Shown in pieces: positions 53,031 through 62,536 of a DNA stretch of 64,000 nt. Every line of letters starts with the position of its first letter. The first letter of the stretch is position 1. The DNA lies in NCBI RefSeq assembly GCF_021729885.1, contig NZ_CP063401.1, positions 3,526,501-3,590,500 on the forward strand, given 5' to 3'. The notes below the pieces were generated by a model. The model was not told where the DNA came from. It searched no databases and saw only the letters and a list, made by a program, of their open reading frames with translations. The position numbers and the translations under genes were made by a program. The DNA comes from Devosia sp. SL43 (lineage in GTDB: Bacteria; Pseudomonadota; Alphaproteobacteria; Rhizobiales; Devosiaceae).

Positions 53031-54095
53031 ATGACCGGCGCCGCCCTCCGCCGCGCCAATCTCGAAGCCCTCGTGGAAGCACAGGGCGCCAATCGCGCCA
53101 CGCCGCCGCTACTGCTTTCGGCCGACCCCTATTTCGACCTGGCCGGCGAAGAGTTCGGCCGCCGGCTGCTGTTGACCACTGACAGCACCGGCGCCGAATA
53201 CTGCCTGCGCCCCGATTTCACCCTGCCCATCGTCGAGGCCTATATCGCCGATGGCGTGGGCCGACCGGCTGCCTTTTCCTATCTCGGCACAATCTTCCGC
53301 CAGCGCGAAACCGGCGCCGCAGAGTTTGACCAGGCCGGTATCGAACTGCTGGCCCAGCCGGATGGCGATGTCGCCCTCGATCAGGTGCTGACCTTTGCTC
53401 GGGCCGCCTGCTCCATTTTCGGCGTCAGTCCAGATGTGCGCCTCGGTGGTGTTGGTCTCTTCGAGGCTCTGCTGGTCCAGGCCGATATGCCCGATGCCTG
53501 GCGCCCCCGTATTCGCAACCGCTTCGGCCACACCGAAGCGCTCGATCGGCTGCTGTCGCGCCTCGAAGCCGCGCCCGATGCCGAGCGCCGGAAGCAACCC
53601 GGCCGCAAGGCGCTGGTCGACGACGTGACCGAGCAGATGGTCGCCGCCGGTCTCAGCCTTTCCGAAGGCCGCACGCCCGACGAGATCGCCGATCGCTATC
53701 TCGAGCAGCAGGCGCTCGACGCCGCGCATGTGCCTGCCGCAACGCTCAAGCTGCTGCGCGATTACCTCGCCATCTCCGGCCCGGTGCTGCAGGCGCTGAC
53801 CCAGGTCGAGGCCCTGGCCATCAGGCACAAGCTGATGCTTGGCGCGCCGATCCGCGCCATCCGCCGTCATCTCAATGGCCTGGGCGAAAGCCGCGTCAGC
53901 TTCGACGCCAGCTTCTCCCCCCGCCTCGACTATTACACCGGCATCGTCTTCGAAATGACCGGCCCCGGCGGCGAAATCCTCGCCTCGGGCGGCCAATACG
54001 ACCGCCTGCTCGAACGCCTCGGCGCAACAGCGCCCATCGCAGCTTCCGGCTGCTCGGTCTGGGTCGATCGCCTCGAAGCGGAGGTCGCGCCATGA
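53031..54095 (+). CDS. hisZ: ATP phosphoribosyltransferase regulatory subunit
   Basis: The 354-residue protein is a HisRS-like paralogue without aminoacylation activity that forms the active, histidine-inhibited complex with short HisG, catalysing the first step of histidine synthesis. Class II fold signs are LLLTTDSTGAEYCLRPDFTL, FSYLGTIFRQRETGAAEFDQ (motif 2 without the usual tRNA-charging residues), AGIELLAQPDGDVALDQVL, DASFSPRLDYYTGIVFEMTG and ILASGGQYDRLLERLG. ATG 53031 lies 48 bp after a repeat; frame continuation upstream into the repeat is not coding. Its stop overlaps the hisG start (ATGA). Confidence 0.95.
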   Translation: MTGAALRRANLEALVEAQGANRATPPLLLSADPYFDLAGEEFGRRLLLTTDSTGAEYCLRPDFTLPIVEAYIADGVGRPAAFSYLGTIFRQRETGAAEFDQAGIELLAQPDGDVALDQVLTFARAACSIFGVSPDVRLGGVGLFEALLVQADMPDAWRPRIRNRFGHTEALDRLLSRLEAAPDAERRKQPGRKALVDDVTEQMVAAGLSLSEGRTPDEIADRYLEQQALDAAHVPAATLKLLRDYLAISGPVLQALTQVEALAIRHKLMLGAPIRAIRRHLNGLGESRVSFDASFSPRLDYYTGIVFEMTGPGGEILASGGQYDRLLERLGATAPIAASGCSVWVDRLEAEVAP

Positions 54096-54787
54096 CCGGC
54101 ATCACACTTGCCGTCCCCTCCAAGGGCCGCCTCGAGGAACTTACGCGCGAATGGTTCGCCGCCAACGGCCTAGTGATCACCCGCCCCGGCGGCGCCCGCT
54201 CCTATCTCGGCGCCATCGAGGGCATGCCCGAGGTCACGGTGCGCTTCTTCCCGGCCTCCGAGATTGCCCGCGAACTGATCCGCGGCACCATCGACTTCGG
54301 CGTCACCGGACTCGACCTGATCCACGAGACCAGCGAAGCGGGCCCGGCTTCGGTCTCCATCGCCAAGCCGCTGGGTTTCGGTGCTGCCGATGTTGTCGTG
54401 GCCGTTCCCGATGCCTGGATCGACGTGACCCACATGCACGATCTGGCCGACGTCGCCTCCGACTTCCGCAGCCGCCATGGCCGCTGGATGCGCATTGCCA
54501 CCAAGTACATCACCATCACCCGCCAGCACTTTGCCCTCGCCGGCATCGCCGAATACCGCACGGTCGAAAGCCTGGGCGCTACCGAGGCGGCGCCGGCGTC
54601 CGGCGTTGCCGATATCGTGGTCGATATCACTTCGACCGGCTCGACGCTGTCAGCCAACGGCTTGCGCGTGCTTGAGGATGGCGTAATGCTCAAGAGCGAA
54701 GCCTGTCTCATCGTCTCGCGCACCGCCGCGTTCTCGCCGAGACGCCGGAGCCAGCTGGATGCGGTGCTGGCCCGCCTGGGAGTGTGA
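54092..54787 (+). CDS. hisG: ATP phosphoribosyltransferase, short form
   Basis: The 231-residue catalytic subunit joins ATP and PRPP to phosphoribosyl-ATP. It has VPSKGRLEELTREWFAANGL at the start, the YLGAIEGMPEV region, IDFGVTGLDLIHET, RIATKYITITRQHFALAGI and the PRPP-binding loop ADIVVDITSTGSTLSANGLR. It ends after SQLDAVLARLGV without the extra regulatory domain of long HisG, so it needs HisZ. It is translationally coupled to hisZ. The rest of the his operon is not in the window. Confidence 0.96.
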   Translation: MTGITLAVPSKGRLEELTREWFAANGLVITRPGGARSYLGAIEGMPEVTVRFFPASEIARELIRGTIDFGVTGLDLIHETSEAGPASVSIAKPLGFGAADVVVAVPDAWIDVTHMHDLADVASDFRSRHGRWMRIATKYITITRQHFALAGIAEYRTVESLGATEAAPASGVADIVVDITSTGSTLSANGLRVLEDGVMLKSEACLIVSRTAAFSPRRRSQLDAVLARLGV

Positions 54788-54789
54788 CA

Positions 54790-54981
54790 ATGAACGGCGA
54801 CGTTCTCGAAAGCCTGCTCATTATCGGCGCGGTGGCGGGTGTCATCATCATCTTGTGGAGCGCCCAACGCAAACGCCCCCGCCGCCGGCAATCCGGTAAT
54901 GGCGATAGCTCTTCGTCGACGCCCGACAATGACGCCGGCGGCGATAGTGGTGGCGGAGACGGCGGCGGTGGCGGCGACTGA
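54790..54981 (+). CDS. Small membrane protein with Gly/Asp-rich tail, 63 aa
   Basis: ATG 54790 starts two bases after the hisG stop, with GGGAG a few bases upstream. One helix (ESLLIIGAVAGVIIILW) is followed by a basic stretch SAQRKRPRRRQ and a low-complexity tail of Ser, Asp and Gly that ends GGGDGGGGGD. Small proteins of this shape are frequent in alphaproteobacteria and are of unknown function. It may be transcribed with hisG by readthrough. Confidence 0.6.
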   Translation: MNGDVLESLLIIGAVAGVIIILWSAQRKRPRRRQSGNGDSSSSTPDNDAGGDSGGGDGGGGGD

Positions 54982-55026
54982 ACCGCCATTGCCACTGATC
55001 CCCGATTCACGGCAGAAGGCTGTGAT

Positions 55027-56241
55027 ATGGCCTTGGGGGGCACATTGGCCGCACCGCTCGAACTGACCATCCTGATGCCCTGCCTCAACGAGGCGGAGAC
55101 TTTGGCCGCCTGTATCGCCAAGGCGCGCAGCTATCTCGATCGTAGCGGCATATCAGGTGAAATCCTCATTGCCGACAACGGCTCCGATGATGGTTCTCAG
55201 GACATCGCCACCGCCAACGGTGCCCGCGTCGTCCCGATCAGCCAGCGCGGCTATGGTGCCGCCCTCGCCGGTGGTATTGCCGCCGCCCGCGGTCGCTACA
55301 TCATTATGGGCGATGCCGACGACAGCTACGATTTCTCCAAGCTCGACGCCTTCGTGGCGGCCCTGCGCGAGGGCGCGGACCTGGTCATGGGCAACCGCTT
55401 TGCCGGCGGCGTCGCGCCCGGCGCCATGCCCTGGCTCCACCGCTATATCGGCAACCCCGTCCTGAGCTTTGTCGGTCGCCTGTTCTTCAAGACCCCCATT
55501 CGCGACTTCCATTGCGGGCTGCGCGGCTTCTCCACCGAAGCCATCCGCGCGCTCCAGCTGCGCACCACCGGCATGGAATTCGCCTCCGAAATGGTGGTCA
55601 AGGCAACACTGGCCCAGCTCGATGTGCGCGAGGTGTCCACCACACTCGACAAGGATGGCCGCTCCCGCCCGCCGCACCTGCGATCCTTCCGCGATGGCTG
55701 GCGCCACCTGCGCTTCCTGCTGCTGTTCTCGCCGCGCTGGCTGTTCCTCTATCCCGGCATTGCCCTGCTCTGGGTTGGCCTCGTCGTCGGCGCCATCCTG
55801 CTGCCTGGGCCGGTGCGCTATGGCCGAGTCAGCTTCGACGTCCACACCTTTCTCGTGGCGGCGCTCTGCATCATTGTCGGTCTGCAGTCGATTTCCTTTG
55901 CCGTCATCGGCCGCCGCTTCGCCTCACGCTACGGCTTCATTCCCCGCTCCGGCAGCTATGATCGATTGCTCGAAGCGCTGACCCTCGAACGCGTCCTGGC
56001 CGTTGCCATCCTCCTCATGCTGGCAGGCTTTGCCTCGCTCGTTTGGGGCCTAAGCGAGTGGGCCGAACGCGATTTCGGTCCGCTCAATCTCACCAGCACC
56101 ATGCGTGCCGTCATCGTTGCCATGACCGCGATGGTCTGTGGCTTCCAACTGATGATGAGCGGCTTCATGTCGTCGATGATCAACATTCCCATCTACGAAC
56201 GCCGCATCGCGGAACTGCCGCCAGCGGACGATCAGGACTGA
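55027..56241 (+). CDS. Family 2 glycosyltransferase with C-terminal membrane helices
   Basis: The 404-residue protein has a GT-A domain (about 1-230): LTILMPCLNEAETLAACIAK, ILIADNGSDDGSQDIA, GYGAALAGGIAAARGRYIIM, the acidic GDADDSYDFSKL metal site, and FHCGLRGFSTEAIRALQ. Four predicted helices follow (for example LFLYPGIALLWVGLVVGAIL and VAILLMLAGFASLVWGLS). It resembles dolichyl- or undecaprenyl-phosphate mannose/glucose synthases and would load a sugar on a lipid carrier at the inner membrane. AGAAGG precedes ATG 55027. The TauE-type gene starts one base after its stop. Confidence 0.92.
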   Translation: MALGGTLAAPLELTILMPCLNEAETLAACIAKARSYLDRSGISGEILIADNGSDDGSQDIATANGARVVPISQRGYGAALAGGIAAARGRYIIMGDADDSYDFSKLDAFVAALREGADLVMGNRFAGGVAPGAMPWLHRYIGNPVLSFVGRLFFKTPIRDFHCGLRGFSTEAIRALQLRTTGMEFASEMVVKATLAQLDVREVSTTLDKDGRSRPPHLRSFRDGWRHLRFLLLFSPRWLFLYPGIALLWVGLVVGAILLPGPVRYGRVSFDVHTFLVAALCIIVGLQSISFAVIGRRFASRYGFIPRSGSYDRLLEALTLERVLAVAILLMLAGFASLVWGLSEWAERDFGPLNLTSTMRAVIVAMTAMVCGFQLMMSGFMSSMINIPIYERRIAELPPADDQD

Positions 56242-56242
56242 C

Positions 56243-56992
56243 ATGCTCGATCCGATGATCCTTCTGGCGCTGGTCGGCGTCGGCATGCTGGCGGGCTTCG
56301 TCGATGCGGTGGCCGGCGGCGGCGGCATGATCGGCATTCCCGCGTTGCTTTTTGTCGGCCTGCCGCCCGTTTCGGCCCTGGCCACCAACAAGCTGCAAGG
56401 CGTCGTCGGCACCGCCATGGCCGCAGTCACATTCTGGCGGCGCGGCTTCGTCTCGCTGCGGGCACTGCTCCCGGCGATCGCCTTGACCTTCGCCGGCAGC
56501 CTGATCGGCGCCCTGGTGGTCAAACGCGTCGATGTCAGCTTGCTCGAAGTGGCCGTGCCGGTCGCGCTGATCGGCATTGCGCTTTACTTCCTGTTCGCGC
56601 CGAACCTGTCCGATTCAGATCGCACCGCCCGTCTGCCCTTCGCGCTCGCCGTGCCAGCCATCGGCTTCGCCCTAGGCTTCTACGACGGCATTTTTGGCCC
56701 AGGGACGGGTTCGTTTTTCACCATCTGCTTCGTGACACTGCTGGGCCTTGGCATCACTCGGGCCTCCGGCCACACCAAGGTGCTCAACTTCACCTCGAAC
56801 CTGGCTGCGCTGGTGATCTTCATCCCGGCCGGCGACGTAGTCTGGCCTGCCGCCATTGCCATGGCCTGCGGGCAACTTGTCGGTGGTTATGCCGGCGCCC
56901 GCGCCGGTATCCGCTTCGGCGCCAAGCTCATCCGGCCGCTGGTGGTGGTGATTTCCATCAGCATAGCGGTCAAGCTGCTGTTTTTCCCGTGA
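56243..56992 (+). CDS. TauE/SafE-family transporter
   Basis: The 249-residue inner-membrane protein has about seven or eight helices in two halves. The first half shows GFVDAVAGGGGMIGIPALLF and ALATNKLQGVVGTAMAAVTF; the second has IGFALGFYDGIFGPGTGSFF and TKVLNFTSNLAALVIFIPAG. These are the conserved parts of the family, whose members export sulfite, sulfoacetate and other organosulfur anions; the substrate here is unknown. It follows the glycosyltransferase gene by one base and is probably in the same transcript. Confidence 0.93.
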   Translation: MLDPMILLALVGVGMLAGFVDAVAGGGGMIGIPALLFVGLPPVSALATNKLQGVVGTAMAAVTFWRRGFVSLRALLPAIALTFAGSLIGALVVKRVDVSLLEVAVPVALIGIALYFLFAPNLSDSDRTARLPFALAVPAIGFALGFYDGIFGPGTGSFFTICFVTLLGLGITRASGHTKVLNFTSNLAALVIFIPAGDVVWPAAIAMACGQLVGGYAGARAGIRFGAKLIRPLVVVISISIAVKLLFFP

Positions 56993-57023
56993 GGAGGCGG
57001 GGGCGCGGACGCCCCCACCTGAA

Positions 57024-57749
57024 TCAGGCCGCCGAGTCGAAGATCGACACGAGCTGCTCCAGCAAGCTCTGCTGCTGGGTCGTCTTGTAGGCAGTCTGCG
57101 CGGCAGAGAACAACGTGGTGGTCGTGCTGTCCTCGGTCTCATCCTCGGTCGCCGCAGCATCAGCCGGCGGCGGTCCGCCTGGTGGAGGGCCGCCTGGTGG
57201 TGGGCCACCCGGAGGCGGGCCACCGGCCGGCCGGTTTTCTTCCATCGCCGACTTGATCGTGTCCAGGAACTCCGAGCTCTCGGTCTCCGTGATCGAGCCG
57301 TCCCCGTCGGCATCGATCAGGTCGAAGAGCTTCTGCAGGGCCTCGCTGCCAACTTCGGAAGCGCTGTCCTCGCTGCCGAATTCTTCGATCGTCACCGCAC
57401 CGTCCCCGTCGGTGTCGGTTTGTGCGAAGACATCGGCATTGGATGGGGTAGCCATCTGCTGCGTCATGAAGGCCATGGCCTGACGCTGGTCGGCCATGGC
57501 GGTATCGAACGTGTCCTTTTCCGTGCTGGTGACGCTGCCGTCCTGATCGGCATCCATCGCCTTGAACAGGGCTTCTGCCCGCTTGTCCGCATCGGCTGCT
57601 GACGTGCCCTTGGGCGCGTTGGCCTTGAGTTCATCCAGGGTCAGGCTGGAATCCGCGTTGGTATCCAGACTCTCGAAACTGGGGGGGCGGAAGGCGGGGC
57701 GCATCAACTGCGACGCCGATTGTCCTCCCGATATGCTGGAGATCGACAT
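57024..57749 (-). CDS. EF-hand calcium-binding protein with Gly-Pro-Pro-Pro repeats, 241 aa
   Basis: Four EF-hand loops are visible: DTNADSSLTLDE (about 29-40), DADQDGSVTSTE (66-77), DTDGDGAVTIEE (111-122) and DADGDGSITETE (144-155). The last two are canonical. A GGPPP repeat with four copies (about 174-193) forms a stiff linker to an acidic stretch and a C-terminal helix (QQQSLLEQLVSIFDSAA). There is no signal peptide. It should be a calcium-sensing or -buffering protein. GAGGA precedes ATG 57749, and a perfect CtrA-type box is about 65-79 bp upstream. The gene is alone. Confidence 0.85.
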   Translation of the reverse strand: MSISSISGGQSASQLMRPAFRPPSFESLDTNADSSLTLDELKANAPKGTSAADADKRAEALFKAMDADQDGSVTSTEKDTFDTAMADQRQAMAFMTQQMATPSNADVFAQTDTDGDGAVTIEEFGSEDSASEVGSEALQKLFDLIDADGDGSITETESSEFLDTIKSAMEENRPAGGPPPGGPPPGGPPPGGPPPADAAATEDETEDSTTTTLFSAAQTAYKTTQQQSLLEQLVSIFDSAA

Positions 57750-57813
57750 TGATTGGGGTCCTCATGCTGTCGTGACCGGATTATCCGGTCATCACAACAG
57801 AGTGTTCGGGTGG

Positions 57814-57828
57814 TTAACCCCGCCTTAA
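57814..57828 (-). promoter_or_regulatory. CtrA-type box (TTAA-N7-TTAA) upstream of the EF-hand gene
   Basis: TTAA at 57814-57817 and TTAA at 57825-57828 are separated by exactly seven bases, and the minus-strand reading continues TTAACC. This equals the full recognition motif of the cell-cycle regulator CtrA. It is 65-79 bp before the EF-hand ATG, a place where it could control the promoter. Confidence 0.6.
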
Positions 57829-57889
57829 CCAAGGTGTTCCGCCGCGTGATTTAATCTTGCGGTAATGCTCCTGTAATCTTTCGGAAAGG

Positions 57890-58753
57890 CTACTGGGCCG
57901 TGTTGAAGGCGGCCTCGAGGGCGCGCTGCGTCGCAGGGCCAAAGCTGCCGTCGATGGCACCCGTATAAAAGCCGTCGCGCTTGAGCATTTCCTGGATGGC
58001 GCGGCGATAGTTCGGCGAGGTGTCGGCGTTGCGGATATCGCCGAATTCGTCGAGGGCGACCTGCAGGCCATTGGTCAGTGCCAGGTAGGCGAGCTCGGCG
58101 GCGCGCTGTGTGTCCTTGCCGATCCCGTCGCCGTAGAGATAGCGCAGCGACAGCGACCAGTGGCCATTGGCGTCGCCGGCATCGGATGCCTTTTGGAACC
58201 AGGCAGTGGCTTCCTCGGCATCCTTGGCGACGCCGTTGCCGGCCAGGTACAGGTCACCAAGGGCATACATCGCATAGCCATAGCCATTGTCGGCGGCGAG
58301 GCGGAACCACTTCAGCGCCTCGGCATAGTTCTGCCGGACGCCGTCGCCGGCATTGTACATACTGCCGACATTGCTCTGGGCGGCGGGCAGACCGGTTTCG
58401 GCGGCCTTCAAGTACCAGTCAAAGGCTTCGCCAAAATCCTGGGCGACATGTTCACCACGGTCATACATCAGGCCCAGGCGGTTCATCGCATAGGGGTCGC
58501 TGACGCTGGCAGCCAGCGAGTACATCTCGAAGGCATACGCATAGTCCGGCCGATCGGCGAAATAGGCGTCGTCGCCCTCATCAAGGATCTGCTCGAGATC
58601 ATCGGGATCGTTGGGATCGAGCGAATTGTCCTGCTGGGTGACAGGCGGAGTGGTCTCGCCCTTGGTCTTGGTCTTCTGGGCAAAGGCATCGCCGGTTCCG
58701 GCCAACAAAACAGCCAGTAAAGTCGCCGCCGTCAACAACCCACGCATAGACAT
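57890..58753 (-). CDS. Sel1-repeat protein with C-terminal peptidoglycan-binding domain
   Basis: The 287-residue exported protein has a signal peptide (MSMRGLLTAATLLAVLLAGT, cleaved near AFA). About five Sel1-type TPR repeats follow (A-x-x-x-LG-x-x-Y-x-x-G: MNRLGLMYDRGEHVAQD, SNVGSMYNAGDGVRQN, MYALGDLYLAGNGVAKD, each given in part). The C-terminal domain (YRRAIQEMLKRDGFYTGAID, GSFGPATQRALEAAF) matches PG_binding_1. It is probably a periplasmic scaffold at the cell wall. ATG 58753 was chosen because GAGGGG lies six bases upstream; ATG 58759 touches that site. Confidence 0.88.
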   Translation of the reverse strand: MSMRGLLTAATLLAVLLAGTGDAFAQKTKTKGETTPPVTQQDNSLDPNDPDDLEQILDEGDDAYFADRPDYAYAFEMYSLAASVSDPYAMNRLGLMYDRGEHVAQDFGEAFDWYLKAAETGLPAAQSNVGSMYNAGDGVRQNYAEALKWFRLAADNGYGYAMYALGDLYLAGNGVAKDAEEATAWFQKASDAGDANGHWSLSLRYLYGDGIGKDTQRAAELAYLALTNGLQVALDEFGDIRNADTSPNYRRAIQEMLKRDGFYTGAIDGSFGPATQRALEAAFNTAQ

Positions 58754-58837
58754 CGTCATCCCCTCAATCCAAATGCCGCAGGAGAAAATGAAACGTCACG
58801 GCGTTGCTGTCAAATAGTCTGGTCTGACAGTTTGATG

Positions 58838-59074
58838 TCAGTCGGCGTCGAGGCCCGCCGCCTGGCGCAACGCCGCGTTGATCCGGTCCTGCCAGCCGGG
58901 GCCGTCGTCCTGGAAATGCTCCAGCACAGCGCGATCGAGCCGCAGCGACACGGTCTCCTTGCCTTCGGGGATAGCTTTGGCCTTGGGGGCGTCTTCGGCT
59001 GGCTTGGTCGTCACCGCCTTGAAGGCGGCTTCGGCCTTGTCCATTGCGCTGCCGGTACGTCTAGGTGGTCTCAT
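58838..59074 (-). CDS. BrnA-like antitoxin (orphan)
   Basis: The 78-residue protein has a basic N-terminus (MRPPRRTGSAMDKAEAAFKA), a Pro/Lys linker, and the BrnA-type ribbon-helix-helix stretch KETVSLRLDRAVLEHFQDDG followed by PGWQDRINAALRQA. BrnA proteins repress their own operon and neutralise the RNase toxin BrnT, normally encoded just upstream. No BrnT gene is found on either side. It may act as a stand-alone regulator or regulate a distant toxin. A strong GCGGAGG lies six bases before ATG 59074. Confidence 0.8.
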   Translation of the reverse strand: MRPPRRTGSAMDKAEAAFKAVTTKPAEDAPKAKAIPEGKETVSLRLDRAVLEHFQDDGPGWQDRINAALRQAAGLDAD

Positions 59075-59130
59075 TGGTTCCTCCGCTATGCCGGCAGAGT
59101 AATCGCATGCGATTGCGCCGGGGATAAGAA

Positions 59131-59158
59131 AAAGGCGCAGTGTTTCCACTGCGCCTTT
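59131..59158 (-). terminator. Rho-independent terminator of groESL
   Basis: AAAGGCGCAGTG (59131-59142) and CACTGCGCCTTT (59147-59158) form a perfect 12-bp stem with a 4-nt loop. In the minus-strand reading it is followed by TTCTTATCC after a T-run. It lies about 55 bp after the groEL stop. Confidence 0.9.
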
Positions 59159-59212
59159 CCACGAAGTTCGTGACTGGGAAGAGACGAACCTCGAAGCTCT
59201 GGGTCAGACTTC

Positions 59213-60868
<1,656 letters not shown>

Positions 60869-60910
60869 TTAAAGTGTGGAATGGAAAGGACGACGGGGCA
60901 GTGAAGTCGC

Positions 60911-61201
60911 TTAGACTTCGACGATGCCCATGATGTCGGATTCCTTCATGATCAGCAGGTCTTCGCCATTCAGCTTGACCTCGGTGCCGCTCCACTTGCC
61001 GAACAGCACGCGATCGCCAGCCTTGACGTCGAGGGCGTTGATCTTGCCAGCATCGTCACGAGCGCCAGGGCCGACCGAGACGATGACGCCTTCGCTTGGC
61101 TTTTCCTTGGCGGTGTCGGGGATGATGATCCCGCCTTTGGTCTTTTCTTCACCGTCGAGACGACGGACGACCACGCGGTCGTGCAGAGGACGGAAGCCCA
61201 T
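60911..61201 (-). CDS. groES: Co-chaperonin GroES (10 kDa subunit)
   Basis: The 96-residue protein starts [20 protein letters not shown] and has [20 protein letters not shown] (mobile loop), [30 protein letters not shown] and the end [15 protein letters not shown]. It forms the seven-fold lid of GroEL. It is the first gene of the operon, 45 bp downstream of the CIRCE element. Confidence 0.98.
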   Translation of the reverse strand: MGFRPLHDRVVVRRLDGEEKTKGGIIIPDTAKEKPSEGVIVSVGPGARDDAGKINALDVKAGDRVLFGKWSGTEVKLNGEDLLIMKESDIMGIVEV

Positions 61202-61245
61202 GTTTTGCTCCTATGGCAACATTCTGGAATGCAATTTTGGCACTG

Positions 61246-61272
61246 TTAGCACTCGCGATTGTAGAGTGCTAA
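61246..61272 (-). promoter_or_regulatory. CIRCE element (HrcA operator) of groESL
   Basis: TTAGCACTC (61246-61254), nine spacer bases, and GAGTGCTAA (61264-61272) match the CIRCE consensus exactly. It lies just upstream of groES, so HrcA repression relieved by heat shock is expected. Confidence 0.97.
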
Positions 61273-61383
61273 CAGGGTGAGGGGGATATATGGCTGAGGC
61301 CTCTGGGTGTCAAGGCAAGTGAACCGAAGTTTTGTCTCGCGCGTTGAGCCGGATCGATCCCAACCGTCTGATGGCAGGTAATT

Positions 61384-61746
61384 ATGACGCGTCAATGTCT
61401 CGACAAAGATATCAAGATCACCCCGGCCAAGGGCCGCGTGCATGTCATCTTCGACGATGCCGAGATCGGCAGCTCGCTGAACGCGTTGGAGCTCGACGAG
61501 CCGGGCGCGCCATTGCGGGTCTATTTTCCGCGCGAGGACATCCAGCCTGGAATTCTGGAAGCCACCGATACGCACACCACATGCCCGTATAAGGGCGAGG
61601 CCTCGTATTACACGATCAAGACGCTGACCGCCGATGGCCCGGACCAGGTCTGGTACTATCCCGATCCGTGCCCGCTGGTGGAGCCGATCCGGGATCATCT
61701 GGCGTTCTGGGGTGATCGCATCGAAATTCGCTACTCCGAAGTGTAG
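61384..61746 (+). CDS. DUF427-family protein, 120 aa
   Basis: The short beta-rich protein has the family's typical stretches: HVIFDDAEIGSSLNALELDE, RVYFPREDIQPGILEATDTH, TTCPYKGEASYYTI and YPDPCPLVEPIRDHLAFWGD, ending RIEIRYSEV. DUF427 proteins are about this size and of unknown function. The conserved Cys-Pro-Tyr-Lys-Gly and the tyrosine pair suggest a ligand pocket. It is divergent from groES with about 110 bp between the CIRCE element and its start. Confidence 0.92.
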   Translation: MTRQCLDKDIKITPAKGRVHVIFDDAEIGSSLNALELDEPGAPLRVYFPREDIQPGILEATDTHTTCPYKGEASYYTIKTLTADGPDQVWYYPDPCPLVEPIRDHLAFWGDRIEIRYSEV

Positions 61747-61813
61747 GCGTGCCAGAGCGCCGCCTGGGTTGCGGTTATCGTGTGGTCGCATGCCCAAGAG
61801 GGCAGCGAGCGGA

Positions 61814-61871
61814 CCCCGAGACGGCTTTCGCCTCTGGTAAAGTAAAAAGTGAGACGGAAGCCGTCTCGGGG
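61814..61871. repeat. Perfect 14-bp inverted repeat in the DUF427/DUF1508-like gap
   Basis: CCCCGAGACGGCTT (61814-61827) and AAGCCGTCTCGGGG (61858-61871) are perfectly inverted around a 30-nt, AT-richer loop. It is unlike the other repeat families here. It stands 67 bp after the DUF427 stop and could end that transcript. Confidence 0.75.
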
Positions 61872-62072
61872 TGCCGGTTTTTGGAACGTTTCCGGCGGCG
61901 GGTTGTCATAGCAACCCACGGCCGAAACGCGAACCTGTGGGAGAAGGCAAAATCCCCACCCGGCCCACCCCACCACTGTTCGCCTGCAGGCCGCCGTGTG
62001 GGGTGATGGGGCGGAGTGTACCTGAAGCTTTGGGGGCGGGGAGAAGCGGGATAAGTCGGAAGAAGGAAGGGT

Positions 62073-62191
62073 ACCCCCACCTAACCTCCCCCTGAAGAGG
62101 GGGAGGGACAGATCGAGTTTGGCCCCTCGATACAGCGACGAACCACTGGGCGGGTTCCTCCCCCTCTTCAGGGGGAGGCTAGGTGGGGGTT
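62073..62191. repeat. Intergenic palindrome, CCCTCCCC family (copy 4)
   Basis: Arms ACCCCCACCTAACCTCCCCC (start of the left arm) and its inverse at 62161-62190 differ by very few bases over about 31 bp. With the previous inverted repeat it occupies much of the 539-bp gap between 61746 and 62286. Nothing else was seen in that gap. Confidence 0.85.
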
Positions 62192-62285
62192 CCTTTGCTT
62201 TTGTTTTCGCTGAACTGCAGACGACCGGTTACCGACCGCAACTTTCCCCCTTTCCCCGCGCGCCAACCTGCGCCATAACGCGGCC

Positions 62286-62477
62286 ATGACCCAAGATAGC
62301 ACCCTACAGATCAAGCTGCGCCTCAAGGGCGGCAGCGGCCCGAATGCCAACTGGCATTGGGAAATCCATGACGCCACCGGCAAGGTGATCAAGACCGGTT
62401 CGGCCGTTGGCCCCGAACACAAGGCTTTCGCCACTGCGCGCATCGCCAAGGAAAAGCTGGAAGCCACCAAAGGCTGA
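62286..62477 (+). CDS. Small protein, 63 aa, resembling the DUF1508/YegP pattern
   Basis: The protein reads LQIKLRLKGGSG, then ANWHWEIHDATGKVIKTGSA, and ends with a helix FATARIAKEKLEATKG. The W-x-W-E-I-x-D-x-x-G-K-V-I pattern followed by a helix resembles YegP-type domains, but without the usual 'YKSK' segment, so the match is loose. The Shine-Dalgarno sequence is weak. It precedes the EamA gene by 59 bp on the same strand. Confidence 0.6.
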   Translation: MTQDSTLQIKLRLKGGSGPNANWHWEIHDATGKVIKTGSAVGPEHKAFATARIAKEKLEATKG

Positions 62478-62536
62478 CGCACCGGCGGGGCGCTGCGGCG
62501 GCCCGCACTTCCTTTCGTCCCAGCGACGAGACTGCC

